Positions 24,781-33,211 of a DNA stretch of 56,867 nucleotides are shown here, piece by piece. The DNA comes from Clostridia bacterium (GTDB lineage Bacteria; Bacillota; Clostridia; Christensenellales; Aristaeellaceae). The translations under genes and the position numbers were made by a program. Within the stretch, counting starts at the first letter, position 1; each line of letters begins with the position of its first letter. Where the stretch lies: positions 1-56,867 of the forward strand of contig JAFSCW010000079.1 in the NCBI GenBank assembly GCA_017436605.1. The letters are read 5' to 3'. Under the pieces are notes generated by a model that was not told where the DNA came from, did not search any database, and saw only the letters and a list, made by a program, of their open reading frames with translations.

Positions 24781-26124
24781 ATGCGGAAAAACGGCATTGA
24801 CGGAACGAAGCTGCTGGGCCTTTACGACAGGGTGACGGGCATCTTCAATGAGATTTTCGACAGCCGCCTGCTGACGGTCTCGCTCTTCGCGCTGATCGGC
24901 TACTGCGTGCTCTTCACGCAGCGCAAGTTCCCGATGCGCTGGATGGTGTTCGTGCTCTTCGGCATGATCCTGCTGGCGTTTGTGACGCTGACGGCGCGCA
25001 CGGGCGTCAAGGCGCGCGTGCATTTCCACAAGGGCATGGCGGGCCTGTGGTTCGCGCTGCATGGCATGATGGTCGTTTCGGGCCTTTTCTATCAGGACTG
25101 GCTGCCCGAGAGCGTGCCGCTGCTGATCTGCTATCCGGTGGTCTTCTCCGTGCTTTCGGCCCGGGATGACGAGGATACCTTCCATGCGATCCTGCGCGGC
25201 GCGGTGTTTGCTGTGCTGCCCTTTGTGGCGGCGTCGTATCTGAGCGTTCCGCTGACGCTGGGCTATCCCGGCTACAAGGGCGTATTCTATAACCAGAACG
25301 GCATGGCGATGAGCTGCATCGTCATGACGACCAGCGCGCTGGTGCTGACGTATGCGAGCTTCGTGCAGAAGAAGAAAAAGCCGCTGATCGGCTACGGCGT
25401 GTGCGCCGCGCTCGGCACGGTGACGCTCGCCCTGACGCTCACGCGCTCAAGCCTGCTGGCCTTTGTCGGCGTGGTGGTGATTCTCAGCCTTGCGCTCATC
25501 GCCGGTACGGCAAAGCGTCCGGGCCGCCTGCTTGCGCTGCTTGGCGTGTTTGTGCTGGTTTGCGGCGCGGCGGGGCTTGCCATCACGAAGGACAAGATGA
25601 TGCAGGCTTATCAGGAGGATTACGATCTGGCCGTCTACAACTACGAGACCTACGGCCAGCCCATCACCGTACCCAAGCCCGAGGAGCGCACGATCTCCAT
25701 GGACGACCTGACCAGCGACCGCTGGAGTATCTGGATGACGATCCTTGAAAACGTCACCTGGAACGGCCATGAGACGAGCGTCGTGAAGGAATGGGTCGCC
25801 AAGGATGGCGCGGGCGATCGCCAGTTCAACGCGCACAACGCCTTCTTCGGCGTGATCTACAACAACGGCTGGATCGCCGGCGCGCTGCTGCTGGCCTATA
25901 CGCTGCTGGCGCTTGTGCGTTCGGTTCAGTATTACTGGATGCACCGCAAGGCGAGCGCGTATGCGGCCACGCCGCTGGCCTTCTGCGCGGTGTTCATCCT
26001 CGTGGGCATGTTTGAATCGGTCTACGCGCCCTTCAGCGCGATCGGCTGCACGTATCTGCTGGTGCAGGCGCCGCTGTGGCGCGCGGATCTCGCGCAGCGC
26101 ACGGCGGAGAGGATGAACGGATGA
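24781..26124 (+). CDS. O-antigen ligase/polymerase-like membrane protein
   Basis: 447 residues with about ten to eleven TM helices and one large extracytosolic loop (about 285-360), the Wzy_C/WaaL layout. The loop contains SDRWSIWMTILENVTWNG and ends FNAHNAFFGVIYNNGW, where the His-Asn pair is typical of the ligase/polymerase catalytic loop; the early NQNGMAM and LTRSSLLAF blocks also fit. It would polymerise lipid-linked repeat units or transfer glycan at the outer membrane face. The ATG at 24781 has TTGGAGG upstream. It overlaps the following glycosyltransferase by four bases. No flippase (Wzx) gene is in the window. Confidence 0.88.
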   Translation: MRKNGIDGTKLLGLYDRVTGIFNEIFDSRLLTVSLFALIGYCVLFTQRKFPMRWMVFVLFGMILLAFVTLTARTGVKARVHFHKGMAGLWFALHGMMVVSGLFYQDWLPESVPLLICYPVVFSVLSARDDEDTFHAILRGAVFAVLPFVAASYLSVPLTLGYPGYKGVFYNQNGMAMSCIVMTTSALVLTYASFVQKKKKPLIGYGVCAALGTVTLALTLTRSSLLAFVGVVVILSLALIAGTAKRPGRLLALLGVFVLVCGAAGLAITKDKMMQAYQEDYDLAVYNYETYGQPITVPKPEERTISMDDLTSDRWSIWMTILENVTWNGHETSVVKEWVAKDGAGDRQFNAHNAFFGVIYNNGWIAGALLLAYTLLALVRSVQYYWMHRKASAYAATPLAFCAVFILVGMFESVYAPFSAIGCTYLLVQAPLWRADLAQRTAERMNG

Positions 26125-27143
26125 GCGTGAAGGTATCCGTCGTCGTTCCCGTGTATAACTGCGAGGCGTTCCTGCCCGCGTGTATCCGGAGCCTTCGCGC
26201 GCAGACGCTTGAAAGCATCGAGATGATCTTCATCTGCGACGGCAGCCCGGACGATTCCATCTCCGTGCTGCGCGCGGCGGAAAAGGAAGACGCGCGCATC
26301 CGGGTCATCGAATTCAAGGAGAACCGCGGCGTATCGGCGGCGCGCAACGCCGGCATCGAGGCGGCGCGGGGAGAGTTCGTGATCTTCTGCGACGGGGACG
26401 ACTGGATTGAGCCGAAGATGTATGAGCGGCTGTATGAAATGGCGAAGGCGCACGACGCCGACGTTTCGTTCTGCCGGGTCTTCAAGGACTACGAAAACAG
26501 GCAGGAGAATGTTCCGCTGGGCTTTGCGACCGGGACGCGGTTTGACGCCGCGGCCATCCGCGATACGCTGATCCCCGCGATGCTCGCCAAAGAGACCGAC
26601 TGCGACGAGCTGCCTTTGTCGGGCTATACGCCGCGCAACCTCTTCCGCCGCTCGCTCATCGGCGGGCATCGCTTCCGCGAGGACATCCGCTATGCCGAGG
26701 ATCTGCTGTTCATCGTCGAATGTATGCTGGACGCCGGCGCGGCGGTCGCCGTCGACGAGGCGTATTATCATTACCGCTTCCACGGCGGCAGCGTCACCAA
26801 GCGCTACAGCCCGCATGTGCCCGGGAGCCACGACCTGTCCAACGACGCGATCGAGGCGCTGCTTGCCCCGTATCCGGAATGCGTGCGCCGCATGACGATC
26901 CGCCGCCGGAAGATGGCGGTGACGGCCGTGCGCAACCTCTGCTACCCCGGAACGCCGCATGGCTTTTCCGGCCGGGTGAAGGCGGCGCGGGCGTATATGA
27001 ACCGGGCGGATGTGCGTATGTGGTTTGCGGATGTGAAGCCCTTTGCCTTCCCGCCGAAGCTCGCCGTCAGGCTGTTCCTGATGAAGCATCGCATGGCGCT
27101 TGCCATGTGCTTCCTGTTTACCTATGTGTTTGACCGGGTGTGA
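26121..27143 (+). CDS. Family 2 glycosyltransferase
   Basis: 340-residue GT-A enzyme: VKVSVVVPVYNCEAFLPACIRSL, nucleotide-binding FICDGSPDDS, GVSAARNAGIEAARGEFVIFCDGDDWIEP (DGDD is the metal-binding DxD), and EDIRYAEDLLFIVECML with the catalytic Asp. The C-terminal 120 residues are helical and Arg-rich, probably membrane-apposed. The ATG overlaps the stop of the polymerase gene (ATGA), proving tight coupling. Confidence 0.92.
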   Translation: MSVKVSVVVPVYNCEAFLPACIRSLRAQTLESIEMIFICDGSPDDSISVLRAAEKEDARIRVIEFKENRGVSAARNAGIEAARGEFVIFCDGDDWIEPKMYERLYEMAKAHDADVSFCRVFKDYENRQENVPLGFATGTRFDAAAIRDTLIPAMLAKETDCDELPLSGYTPRNLFRRSLIGGHRFREDIRYAEDLLFIVECMLDAGAAVAVDEAYYHYRFHGGSVTKRYSPHVPGSHDLSNDAIEALLAPYPECVRRMTIRRRKMAVTAVRNLCYPGTPHGFSGRVKAARAYMNRADVRMWFADVKPFAFPPKLAVRLFLMKHRMALAMCFLFTYVFDRV

Positions 27144-27168
27144 TCGCCCCTGGGAAAGGAATATAACC

Positions 27169-27813
27169 ATGCAGAAGATGGATATCGCGCAGGTGCTTGA
27201 AAAGCGGAAGCTTCAGCTTGCGCTCAAGCGCCTGATGGATATTGTGATTTCCGGCGCGGCACTTTTCGTGCTCTGGCCGGTGCTGCTGCTGGCGGCGGCG
27301 GCGATTAAGATCGACGATCCCGGCCCGGTGTTCTACCGGCAGGTGCGCGTGGGCAGGAATGGGAAGGAATTTCGCATCTTCAAGTTCCGCACGATGGTCG
27401 TCGATGCGGACAGGAAGGGCCTGCAGATCACCGTCGGCAGGGACAGCCGCATCACCCGCGTGGGCGCGATTTTGAGGAAAACCAAGCTTGACGAACTGGC
27501 GCAGCTGATCAACGTCTTTGTGGGCGAAATGAGTTTCGTCGGCCCGCGGCCCGAGGTGCCGAAATATGTGAACATGTACACGCCCTATCAGCGGCAGGTG
27601 CTGCTTGTCCGCCCGGGCATCACGGACTACGCGTCCATCGCCTACCGCAACGAAAACGACATGCTCGAGGGCGCAGAGGATCCCGAGCGGATGTACATCG
27701 ACGTGATCATGCCCGACAAGATCGAGCTGAATATGAAATACCTGCGGGAGATTTCGCCTGTGGCGGATATCCGGCTGATTTTCTCGACGATTATCGCGGT
27801 CATCAAGGATTGA
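27169..27813 (+). CDS. Undecaprenyl-phosphate sugar-1-phosphate transferase (phosphoglycosyl transferase)
   Basis: 214-residue monotopic phosphoglycosyl transferase that starts the glycan by placing a sugar-1-phosphate on the lipid carrier. It has the single re-entrant helix (LMDIVISGAALFVLWPVLLL, with the LMDI entry typical of PF02397), the DPGPVFYRQVRVGRNG block, FKFRTM, and the catalytic region RKTKLDELAQLINVFVGEMSFVGPRP. It is a minimal PglC-like form without the N-terminal TM bundle of WcaJ. GGAAAGGA precedes the ATG at 27169. Being sixth in the operon is not unusual for the priming enzyme. Confidence 0.94.
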   Translation: MQKMDIAQVLEKRKLQLALKRLMDIVISGAALFVLWPVLLLAAAAIKIDDPGPVFYRQVRVGRNGKEFRIFKFRTMVVDADRKGLQITVGRDSRITRVGAILRKTKLDELAQLINVFVGEMSFVGPRPEVPKYVNMYTPYQRQVLLVRPGITDYASIAYRNENDMLEGAEDPERMYIDVIMPDKIELNMKYLREISPVADIRLIFSTIIAVIKD

Positions 27814-27828
27814 CAGGGAGGTTTTCAG

Positions 27829-29652
27829 ATGCTCTCCAAGTACAGGGTCTATTGCTACGACCAGCTTCAGTCTTCCGCTGTGACGGCGGGTACGAATGCG
27901 GTGCTCATCGGCGCGCAGAACGGGCTTTTCCCGGATATGGGCTTCGTTGTTCCGGGTGAAATGGGCGGATTATGGGCCGGCGCGCGCAAGGTCTGCGATG
28001 GCTTCTTCTTCGCCATCGACGACGTGCCGCTGGTTGGCGCGGATGCGTTTGAGGCGCAGCCCGTTTCCTCCGCGTTCCATTACCGGATGCAGAAGGAGAA
28101 GCTGCATGTCGTGCGCCGCCAGTATATTCCCGACGGCGTCAGCGGCTGCGTGATTGAGCTGACGGTTGAAAACCTCAGGAATGTGCCGCGCATGGTCGAG
28201 GTTTCCTTCACCGTGCGCACGGATATGCTGACTGTGGCCGCCGCGCGCGGCGACGACGGCACCGAACTGGGCCGCGACGTGGGCGAATACGACGAGCAGA
28301 CGCAGGCGTTCTACGCCCGCGAGAGCCGAAATCCCTGGCATGCCGTCTGGGGCGCGGACAGCAGGAGCCGCGTGCTGCAGGCGGATCTGCCGCACGAGGT
28401 CTTCGGCTTTGGCAATACGCAGGGCAAGGGCGTCAACGGCCGCCTGTTCTATCGCATGCGCGTGGGCGCGCAGGCGCAGGCGACGATGTGCCTGTTCGTC
28501 GCGGGCGGCTTTGCCTCCCGCAGCCAGGCGGAGGACGCGCTTTCGGAGCTGCGTGCGCATGCGGACGAGCTGCTGGCGGCGAAGGAAGCGCGCGTGGGCG
28601 CGCTGCTGGAGGAGAGCGCGGCGATGCTTCCGGATGAGAAGCTCGAGCGCTGCTGGAACTGGGCGCGCGTTTATGGCGACTGGCTGACGCGCAGGCTTCC
28701 GCGAGGCGGCATGGGCCTTTGCACGGACCTGCCCGAGCATCCGTCGCTTTTCGGCGAGGGCTATGCGCAGGCGCTGGGCGCGCTTTTGCCGCTGGGCGGG
28801 GCCGCGCGCGTGCAGGATATGCTGCGTACGCTGGTGCGCGTGAGCGAGGAGGCGCAGCTTGCGCCGGGCCGCTTGGCGAAGCGCATCTCCCGCAGCGGCA
28901 GGATTTTGCAGGTTGGCGGCGTCAAGGAAAGCGCGCTGTTTGTGTCGCTCGTGCATCGCGTCCTCCAGTGGACGGGCGATGTGCAGTTTGCTGAGGATAT
29001 GCTGCCCATGACCGGCCTGTGCATCAGCTATCTGCGCCGCAGCACGCGCAATTTTGAGGACGTGCGCGACGATCTCTATCAGGAGACGCTGACGGCGCTG
29101 GCTGGTCAGGCATATATCCTGCGCTTGACAGGTGCGGACGGGAACCCGATGGTCGAGCAGATGGAGAAGCTCGTCAAAACGGAAAAAGCAGAGCTGCCCA
29201 AGGACGCGCCGCTTGCCCAGCTGGCGGCGTGGCATGGCCATGAGGGCCATGTCGAGCAGATGATCGGCTGCCTGCTGGAGATGGCGGGAAGCGGCGCGCC
29301 GGGGCTTCCGGGCGCTGTGCGCAGCGGAGAAAACGGCGTGCTGATCGCCTCGCGCTGCGCGGCGGACCTGATCTGGCCGATGACCGAGAGCCTGTTCGGC
29401 CTGAAGCCCGACGCGGCGGGCAGGACGATCGCCTTCGCGCCGCATACGCCGATCGGCTGGGACGGCTGGTGGGTGGAGAACATGGTCGTCGGAAAGGCGA
29501 AGATGACCGTGGAGAGCGTCCGCGTATCCCCGAGCCAGTGCTGCTATACGATCAGGATGTCCGAGCCGGGCTGGCAGGTGATCGTCTGCGAGGACGGCGA
29601 AGGAAAGGCATACCCCGTCGAGGGCGAGCTGAAGCTTACGATGGGCGATTGA
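27829..29652 (+). CDS. Six-hairpin glycosidase-like protein in the glycan operon
   Basis: 607 residues, no signal peptide. The first 250 residues look like the beta-sandwich that precedes the catalytic barrel in GH15/GH94/debranching-type proteins (YDQLQSSAVTAGTNAVLIG, VIELTVENLRNVPRMVEVSFTV). The rest is an (alpha/alpha)6-like helical array with RWNWARVYGDWLTRRLPRGGMGLC-type and YQETLTALAGQAYILRLTG helices, ending in a short beta domain GWDGWWVENMVVG. I cannot identify the two catalytic acids with confidence. It starts 15 bases after the priming transferase. A cytosolic role in trimming or sensing a precursor is possible; the activity is unproven. Confidence 0.6.
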   Translation: MLSKYRVYCYDQLQSSAVTAGTNAVLIGAQNGLFPDMGFVVPGEMGGLWAGARKVCDGFFFAIDDVPLVGADAFEAQPVSSAFHYRMQKEKLHVVRRQYIPDGVSGCVIELTVENLRNVPRMVEVSFTVRTDMLTVAAARGDDGTELGRDVGEYDEQTQAFYARESRNPWHAVWGADSRSRVLQADLPHEVFGFGNTQGKGVNGRLFYRMRVGAQAQATMCLFVAGGFASRSQAEDALSELRAHADELLAAKEARVGALLEESAAMLPDEKLERCWNWARVYGDWLTRRLPRGGMGLCTDLPEHPSLFGEGYAQALGALLPLGGAARVQDMLRTLVRVSEEAQLAPGRLAKRISRSGRILQVGGVKESALFVSLVHRVLQWTGDVQFAEDMLPMTGLCISYLRRSTRNFEDVRDDLYQETLTALAGQAYILRLTGADGNPMVEQMEKLVKTEKAELPKDAPLAQLAAWHGHEGHVEQMIGCLLEMAGSGAPGLPGAVRSGENGVLIASRCAADLIWPMTESLFGLKPDAAGRTIAFAPHTPIGWDGWWVENMVVGKAKMTVESVRVSPSQCCYTIRMSEPGWQVIVCEDGEGKAYPVEGELKLTMGD

Positions 29653-29668
29653 GAAAGGCAAAGAGACG

Positions 29669-30424
29669 ATGAAGAAGCGATTTGCGGCGCTGATTTTTGC
29701 GGCGCTGATGCTGGCGGGCGCCTGCGCGCTGGCCGCGCCGGTCGATCTGAAGACCGCGCCGGAGGCCATCGAGACGCAGGCGGAGGGCGAACTGGAAAGC
29801 TACGACCTGACCTTCCCGGAGGAGATGCCGCTGGCGGCGCGCAATTTCGTGCTGACGGCGCGCGCGGAGTTTGAAAAGCATCCCTTCGAGAAGCTGCCCA
29901 AGGCGAACGAGTACACGAAGTGGTATTACGAGGACAAGCGCGAGATCGGCTGGTGCTCCGTGTTCCAGATCTACTGCGCCTACCACAGCGGCATGCAGCT
30001 GACCAAGTACAAGCAGGAGGAGATGCATCCTGCGGATGCGTGCATCTCCGCGATGGAGGGGCGCGTGGGCAATGTGTATTATGTCTTTGAGGAGCAGGGC
30101 CGCTGGCAGCAGGCCGATAAGATGGAGGCGATCCCGAAGCCGGGATACATCATCATCTACGGCGTGCGCTCCTCGACGCCGTATACGCATGTGGGCATTG
30201 TCGAGAGCGTCAGGGAGCTGGGCGACGGCCGCTACGAATTGACGACGATCGAGGGCAATGTCAATTCCACGATCAAGCGGATGAACTACATCTACGACGC
30301 GACCCCGAAAAAGAAATACCACAACATGTCCGTGATCCCGGAGGAAGAAATCACCCGGGAGAACTGCCAGTATACCCTGCAGAAGGACAGCTGGTATGTG
30401 ACCGGCTTCGGCGCGACATGGTAA
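29669..30424 (+). CDS. Secreted CHAP/NlpC-like cysteine hydrolase
   Basis: 251 residues with signal peptide MKKRFAALIFAALMLAGACALA. The mature domain has the order of a papain-like CHAP amidase: Cys in EIGWCSVFQIYCAYHSG, His in TPYTHVGIVESVRE, and the polar partner in TTIEGNVNS. Such enzymes cut peptidoglycan peptides or amide links. PKPGYIIIYG before the His is the usual PGDLIFF-like strand. It lies 16 bases after the glycosidase-like gene and ends the operon at a bidirectional terminator. Wall remodelling to allow glycan export or attachment is an inference. Confidence 0.8.
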   Translation: MKKRFAALIFAALMLAGACALAAPVDLKTAPEAIETQAEGELESYDLTFPEEMPLAARNFVLTARAEFEKHPFEKLPKANEYTKWYYEDKREIGWCSVFQIYCAYHSGMQLTKYKQEEMHPADACISAMEGRVGNVYYVFEEQGRWQQADKMEAIPKPGYIIIYGVRSSTPYTHVGIVESVRELGDGRYELTTIEGNVNSTIKRMNYIYDATPKKKYHNMSVIPEEEITRENCQYTLQKDSWYVTGFGATW

Positions 30425-30432
30425 ACAGACAG

Positions 30433-30467
30433 AAAAAAAGCGCGTCCCGTACGGGATGCGCTTTTTT
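30433..30467. terminator. Bidirectional terminator
   Basis: A-run then AGCGCGTCCC, GTAC loop, GGGATGCGCT and a T-run: ten-bp stem with one G-U pair, flanked by seven A on the left and six T on the right. It serves the glycan operon and the convergent GNAT gene. Confidence 0.9.
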
Positions 30468-30477
30468 CGCGGATCGC

Positions 30478-30807
30478 TCATAGTGCGCGCTCAAGGAGGA
30501 CGACGCCGTTGTCTTCGCCGGTTTTGGCAAAGCCCAGCGCGCTGTGCAGCGCGAGCGAGGCAGCGTTGGCGGATTCGATCTGCACGCACGCGCGCGCAAA
30601 GCCCCTGCGCTTCATATGATCAAAGAGCAGAAGCAGCGCGGCTTTTGCCGCGCCCTTCCGGCGCATGTCCTTCGCGACGGCGACGCCATAGGAAAAAGAA
30701 GGGAATTGAGCGCTGTGGACGGTGATTCCTCCGGCATGGCGTCCGTCCATAAGAATGAAAAAGCGCAGATCGTCTGCGCTTTTTCCGATATGTCTGAGTT
30801 CGACCAT
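30478..30807 (-). CDS. GNAT-family N-acetyltransferase (short)
   Basis: 109-residue protein with the GNAT core: the strand FSYGVAVAKDMRRKGAAKAALLLLFDHMKRRG carries the acetyl-CoA loop R-x2-G-x-A, then RACVQIESANAASLALHSALGFAKTG is the canonical motif B. It lacks the first helices of larger GNATs. The ATG at 30805-30807 overlaps the stop of the upstream phosphoribosyltransferase-like gene (TAATG), so it is translated by coupling. Acceptor unknown. Confidence 0.85.
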   Translation of the reverse strand: MVELRHIGKSADDLRFFILMDGRHAGGITVHSAQFPSFSYGVAVAKDMRRKGAAKAALLLLFDHMKRRGFARACVQIESANAASLALHSALGFAKTGEDNGVVLLERAL

Positions 30808-31676
30808 TACTTCTTGGGGAGCGCGGCCTCGGGCGCGAAGCCGGAGGCGATGCACAGCTCGGCGCGCTGAGCGCTCTTGCCGCCCTTGGCGATTTCGCCG
30901 GCGAGGAAGTCCGGATGCGCGATCAGGAAATCGTGCATGAACTTGTCCGGATCGGCGATGAAGGAATTGACCAGCTCGACCTGCGCGTCGGTTACGCGGC
31001 CGATGGCCTTCGCCTGCTCGAAGAGCTCCGGCTTGATGGTGATCAGCGTGGTCAGCGGGCAGCCGGCCTTTTCGAGGATCTCGGTGCCGCCCTGGTCGCG
31101 GTCGACCACGGCGAGGGAATAGGCGATCTTCGCGCCGAGGCTTTCCACGGCCGGAATCCACGCGCGGATATAGGAAGAGGCGACGGTGATCAGGTCGGCG
31201 ATATGCACGCTCTTTTTGCCGGTCAGGTTCGCCTTGTCCGCGTCCATGCTCACGCCGTTTTCATCGGTGTAGACGCAGGAGAGATCCTTGAAGATGGACA
31301 GATGGCCCAGACCCAGCTTCCTGGCGACGGGCATGGAGAAGAAGAAGTCGCGGCGCTCGCCGCCGGAGACGAAGTCCACGTCGAGCTTCGCGGCGGCCGC
31401 GGTCAGCAGGTCGATCAGCTGCGCGTAGATCGTGCAGGATTCAAGCTGCGCGCTGATATCCGCCCAGACCTTGTCGTAAAAGGCGAGCTTCTCGCCTGCG
31501 CAGGCCTCTTCGATGGTCTTGAGCAGGCTGTTGGCGGCGGATTCGCTGCCATAGAGGAACTGGGTGTTGATATAGAACGGGCCAAGCTTGCCGGACGTAT
31601 ACCAGAACGGCTGGCCTTCGGGACATACGCGGACGGCGTCGGTTTCAAACAGCCAGGAAATGATCGGATTCTCCAT
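30807..31676 (-). CDS. Orotate phosphoribosyltransferase-like protein, divergent PRPP loop
   Basis: 289 residues of PyrE type: SWLFETDAVRVCPEGQPFWYTSGKLGPFYINTQ is the OPRT-like N-terminal block, and FVSGGERRDFFFSMPVARKLG is the core strand with the phosphate-binding region. At the place of the PRPP signature (hydrophobics-DD-hydrophobics-TTG) it reads SVHIADLITVASSYI, so one of the two Asp residues and the TTG are replaced. It is 70 to 80 residues longer than PyrE, the extra part being C-terminal and helical. It may be a regulatory or altered-specificity relative; no other pyr gene is near. A TATAAT-like box on the minus strand is at 31712-31717. Confidence 0.7.
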   Translation of the reverse strand: MENPIISWLFETDAVRVCPEGQPFWYTSGKLGPFYINTQFLYGSESAANSLLKTIEEACAGEKLAFYDKVWADISAQLESCTIYAQLIDLLTAAAAKLDVDFVSGGERRDFFFSMPVARKLGLGHLSIFKDLSCVYTDENGVSMDADKANLTGKKSVHIADLITVASSYIRAWIPAVESLGAKIAYSLAVVDRDQGGTEILEKAGCPLTTLITIKPELFEQAKAIGRVTDAQVELVNSFIADPDKFMHDFLIAHPDFLAGEIAKGGKSAQRAELCIASGFAPEAALPKK

Positions 31677-31823
31677 AATGCAAACCTCCGTGGTATTTTT
31701 CTCAATCGTTAATTATAAGACATTTTTCGCCAAAATGGAAGGGCGAATCGGAAGGAAAGCGGGCGAAAGTGATTTTTGATTCCGGGAGGGCGAAGGGGCG
31801 CAAGGATGAGCGCTAAACCTCGA

Positions 31824-31852
31824 TTGACCGGAAAAGAAGGTCATGCTATAAT
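31824..31852 (+). promoter_or_regulatory. Promoter of the gtrA-proA operon
   Basis: TTGACC, 17-base spacer, TATAAT: eleven of twelve consensus positions, 69 bases before the GtrA start codon. Confidence 0.85.
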
Positions 31853-31921
31853 AACAACGATAAAGTGGGTGGTTTGTGTCCATCTGCTTCATCAGAACGA
31901 ATGAATACGAGGAATCATCAA

Positions 31922-32410
31922 ATGAAAACGATATGGAATCTGATCGACGCGCTGGCGAGGTTCGTCATCCGCCTGATCGGAAAGGTTTCCCCGAAGCTGG
32001 GGGCGGTTTGCGAAAAGCTCTGGAACAACACTGAGCTTGTAACCTATCTCTTTGCGGGCGTTGCGACCACGGTGGTCAACTACGTCGTGTATTTCCTGGC
32101 GACGCGTATGCTCTCCATGGGCGTGCTTGCCGGCACATGGACGGCATGGGTCTGCGCGGTGCTCTTTGGCTATGTGGTCAACAAGGCGTTCGTCTTCCAT
32201 ACGCACTGCGAGAGCGCCGGCGAGCTGGCGAAGGAGGCAGCGAGCTTCTTTGCGATGCGCCTTGTGTCGCTGGGTATGGAGACCGTGCTGATGTTCGTGA
32301 CGGTCGAGCTGCTGGGCCTCAACGACCTGGTGATGAAGCTGCTGGTCAACATCCTGGTCATCATCGCCAACTACGCCTTTTCCAAGCTGTTTATCTTCAA
32401 GAAGAAATAA
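31922..32410 (+). CDS. GtrA-like membrane protein
   Basis: 162 residues with four TM helices, the GtrA/DPMS-associated topology: YLFAGVATTVVNYVVYFLATRM, WVCAVLFGYVVNKAFVFHT (with the conserved NKxxVF), SFFAMRLVSLGMETVLMFV and LLVNILVIIANYAFSKLFIFK. GtrA proteins help move or present undecaprenyl-phosphate-linked sugars, which fits the GT-C and exopolysaccharide genes upstream. The ATG at 31922 has GAGGAA 7 bases before it; an in-frame ATG at 31901 has none. First gene of the operon, 15 bases before the LCP-like gene. Confidence 0.88.
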   Translation: MKTIWNLIDALARFVIRLIGKVSPKLGAVCEKLWNNTELVTYLFAGVATTVVNYVVYFLATRMLSMGVLAGTWTAWVCAVLFGYVVNKAFVFHTHCESAGELAKEAASFFAMRLVSLGMETVLMFVTVELLGLNDLVMKLLVNILVIIANYAFSKLFIFKKK

Positions 32411-32425
32411 GAGGGATTCGCAATT

Positions 32426-33211
32426 ATGAAGAAAATTATTGCCGCTGTGCTGGCTCTTTGCCTGATGCTGACCGGCGTCTGTGCCTTCGCCGAGGGCATC
32501 ACCGTAACCAAGAAGGACATGGCGCTCAACCGCAGCCTCGATAAGAACGTGACCAACATCCTCGTGCTGATGCAGGATGGCGAGAAGACCGACACGATGG
32601 TCATCGCCTCCGTCAACAGCAGAACGGGTCGCAGCGTCATGACGGAGATCCGCTGCGGCAGAATGGTCGAGCTCGCGCAGGCGGGCGAGGTGGAGCTTGC
32701 GGACGTCTACGCGATGGGTGCGAAGAAGAGCCGCGGCTTCCTCGCCGCGAGCGCGGTCAATCAGCTGCTGGATCTCAACATCAGCACCTACGTCGCCATG
32801 GACATCAGCAGCTTCCCGTCTCTGGTCGATGAGATCGGCATGCTGAGCACCTGGCTCAACGAGGAGGAAGCGGAAATCCTGGGCACCTGGCCGGGCGACA
32901 ATGCGCTGACCAGCGACAACGTGCTGGATTACATCGCCATCCGCCTTGAGGACGACTATGCCGAAAAGAACCGCTGCTACATGGTGTTTATGGACCTGCT
33001 CAAGCAGGGTCTGCGCAGCAAGGGCGGCGCGAATCTGATGGGCGTGGGCAAGAAGCTGCTGGACAGCATGGATACCAACCTCAACGCGCTCGCCGCGGTG
33101 ACGATGCTCAGCTCGTTCCAGTCGGGCGACGACAGGCGCGAGCTGCTGCTGGACAGCAGCATGACCGTCGAGGAGATGCGCGCGGCGTTCCACAGGGAGG
33201 TCTATGAATGA
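32426..33211 (+). CDS. Degenerate LytR-CpsA-Psr (LCP)-like secreted protein
   Basis: 261 residues with signal peptide MKKIIAAVLALCLMLTGVCAFA. Segments align in order with LCP phosphotransferases that attach glycans to peptidoglycan: NILVLMQDGEKTDTMVIASVN (usual NILLLGxDxRxxRSDTM), then LLDLNISTYVAMDISSFPSLVDEIG (usual LLGxxIDYYVxVDxxGFxxLVDAIGG) and LDYIAIRLEDDYAEKNRCYMVFMDLL (usual YVRxRxxDxDxxRxxRQ). Some of the Arg residues that hold the polyprenyl phosphate are missing, for example in the DSR and SIPRD blocks, so it may bind rather than transfer. It overlaps proA by four bases. Confidence 0.65.
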   Translation: MKKIIAAVLALCLMLTGVCAFAEGITVTKKDMALNRSLDKNVTNILVLMQDGEKTDTMVIASVNSRTGRSVMTEIRCGRMVELAQAGEVELADVYAMGAKKSRGFLAASAVNQLLDLNISTYVAMDISSFPSLVDEIGMLSTWLNEEEAEILGTWPGDNALTSDNVLDYIAIRLEDDYAEKNRCYMVFMDLLKQGLRSKGGANLMGVGKKLLDSMDTNLNALAAVTMLSSFQSGDDRRELLLDSSMTVEEMRAAFHREVYE

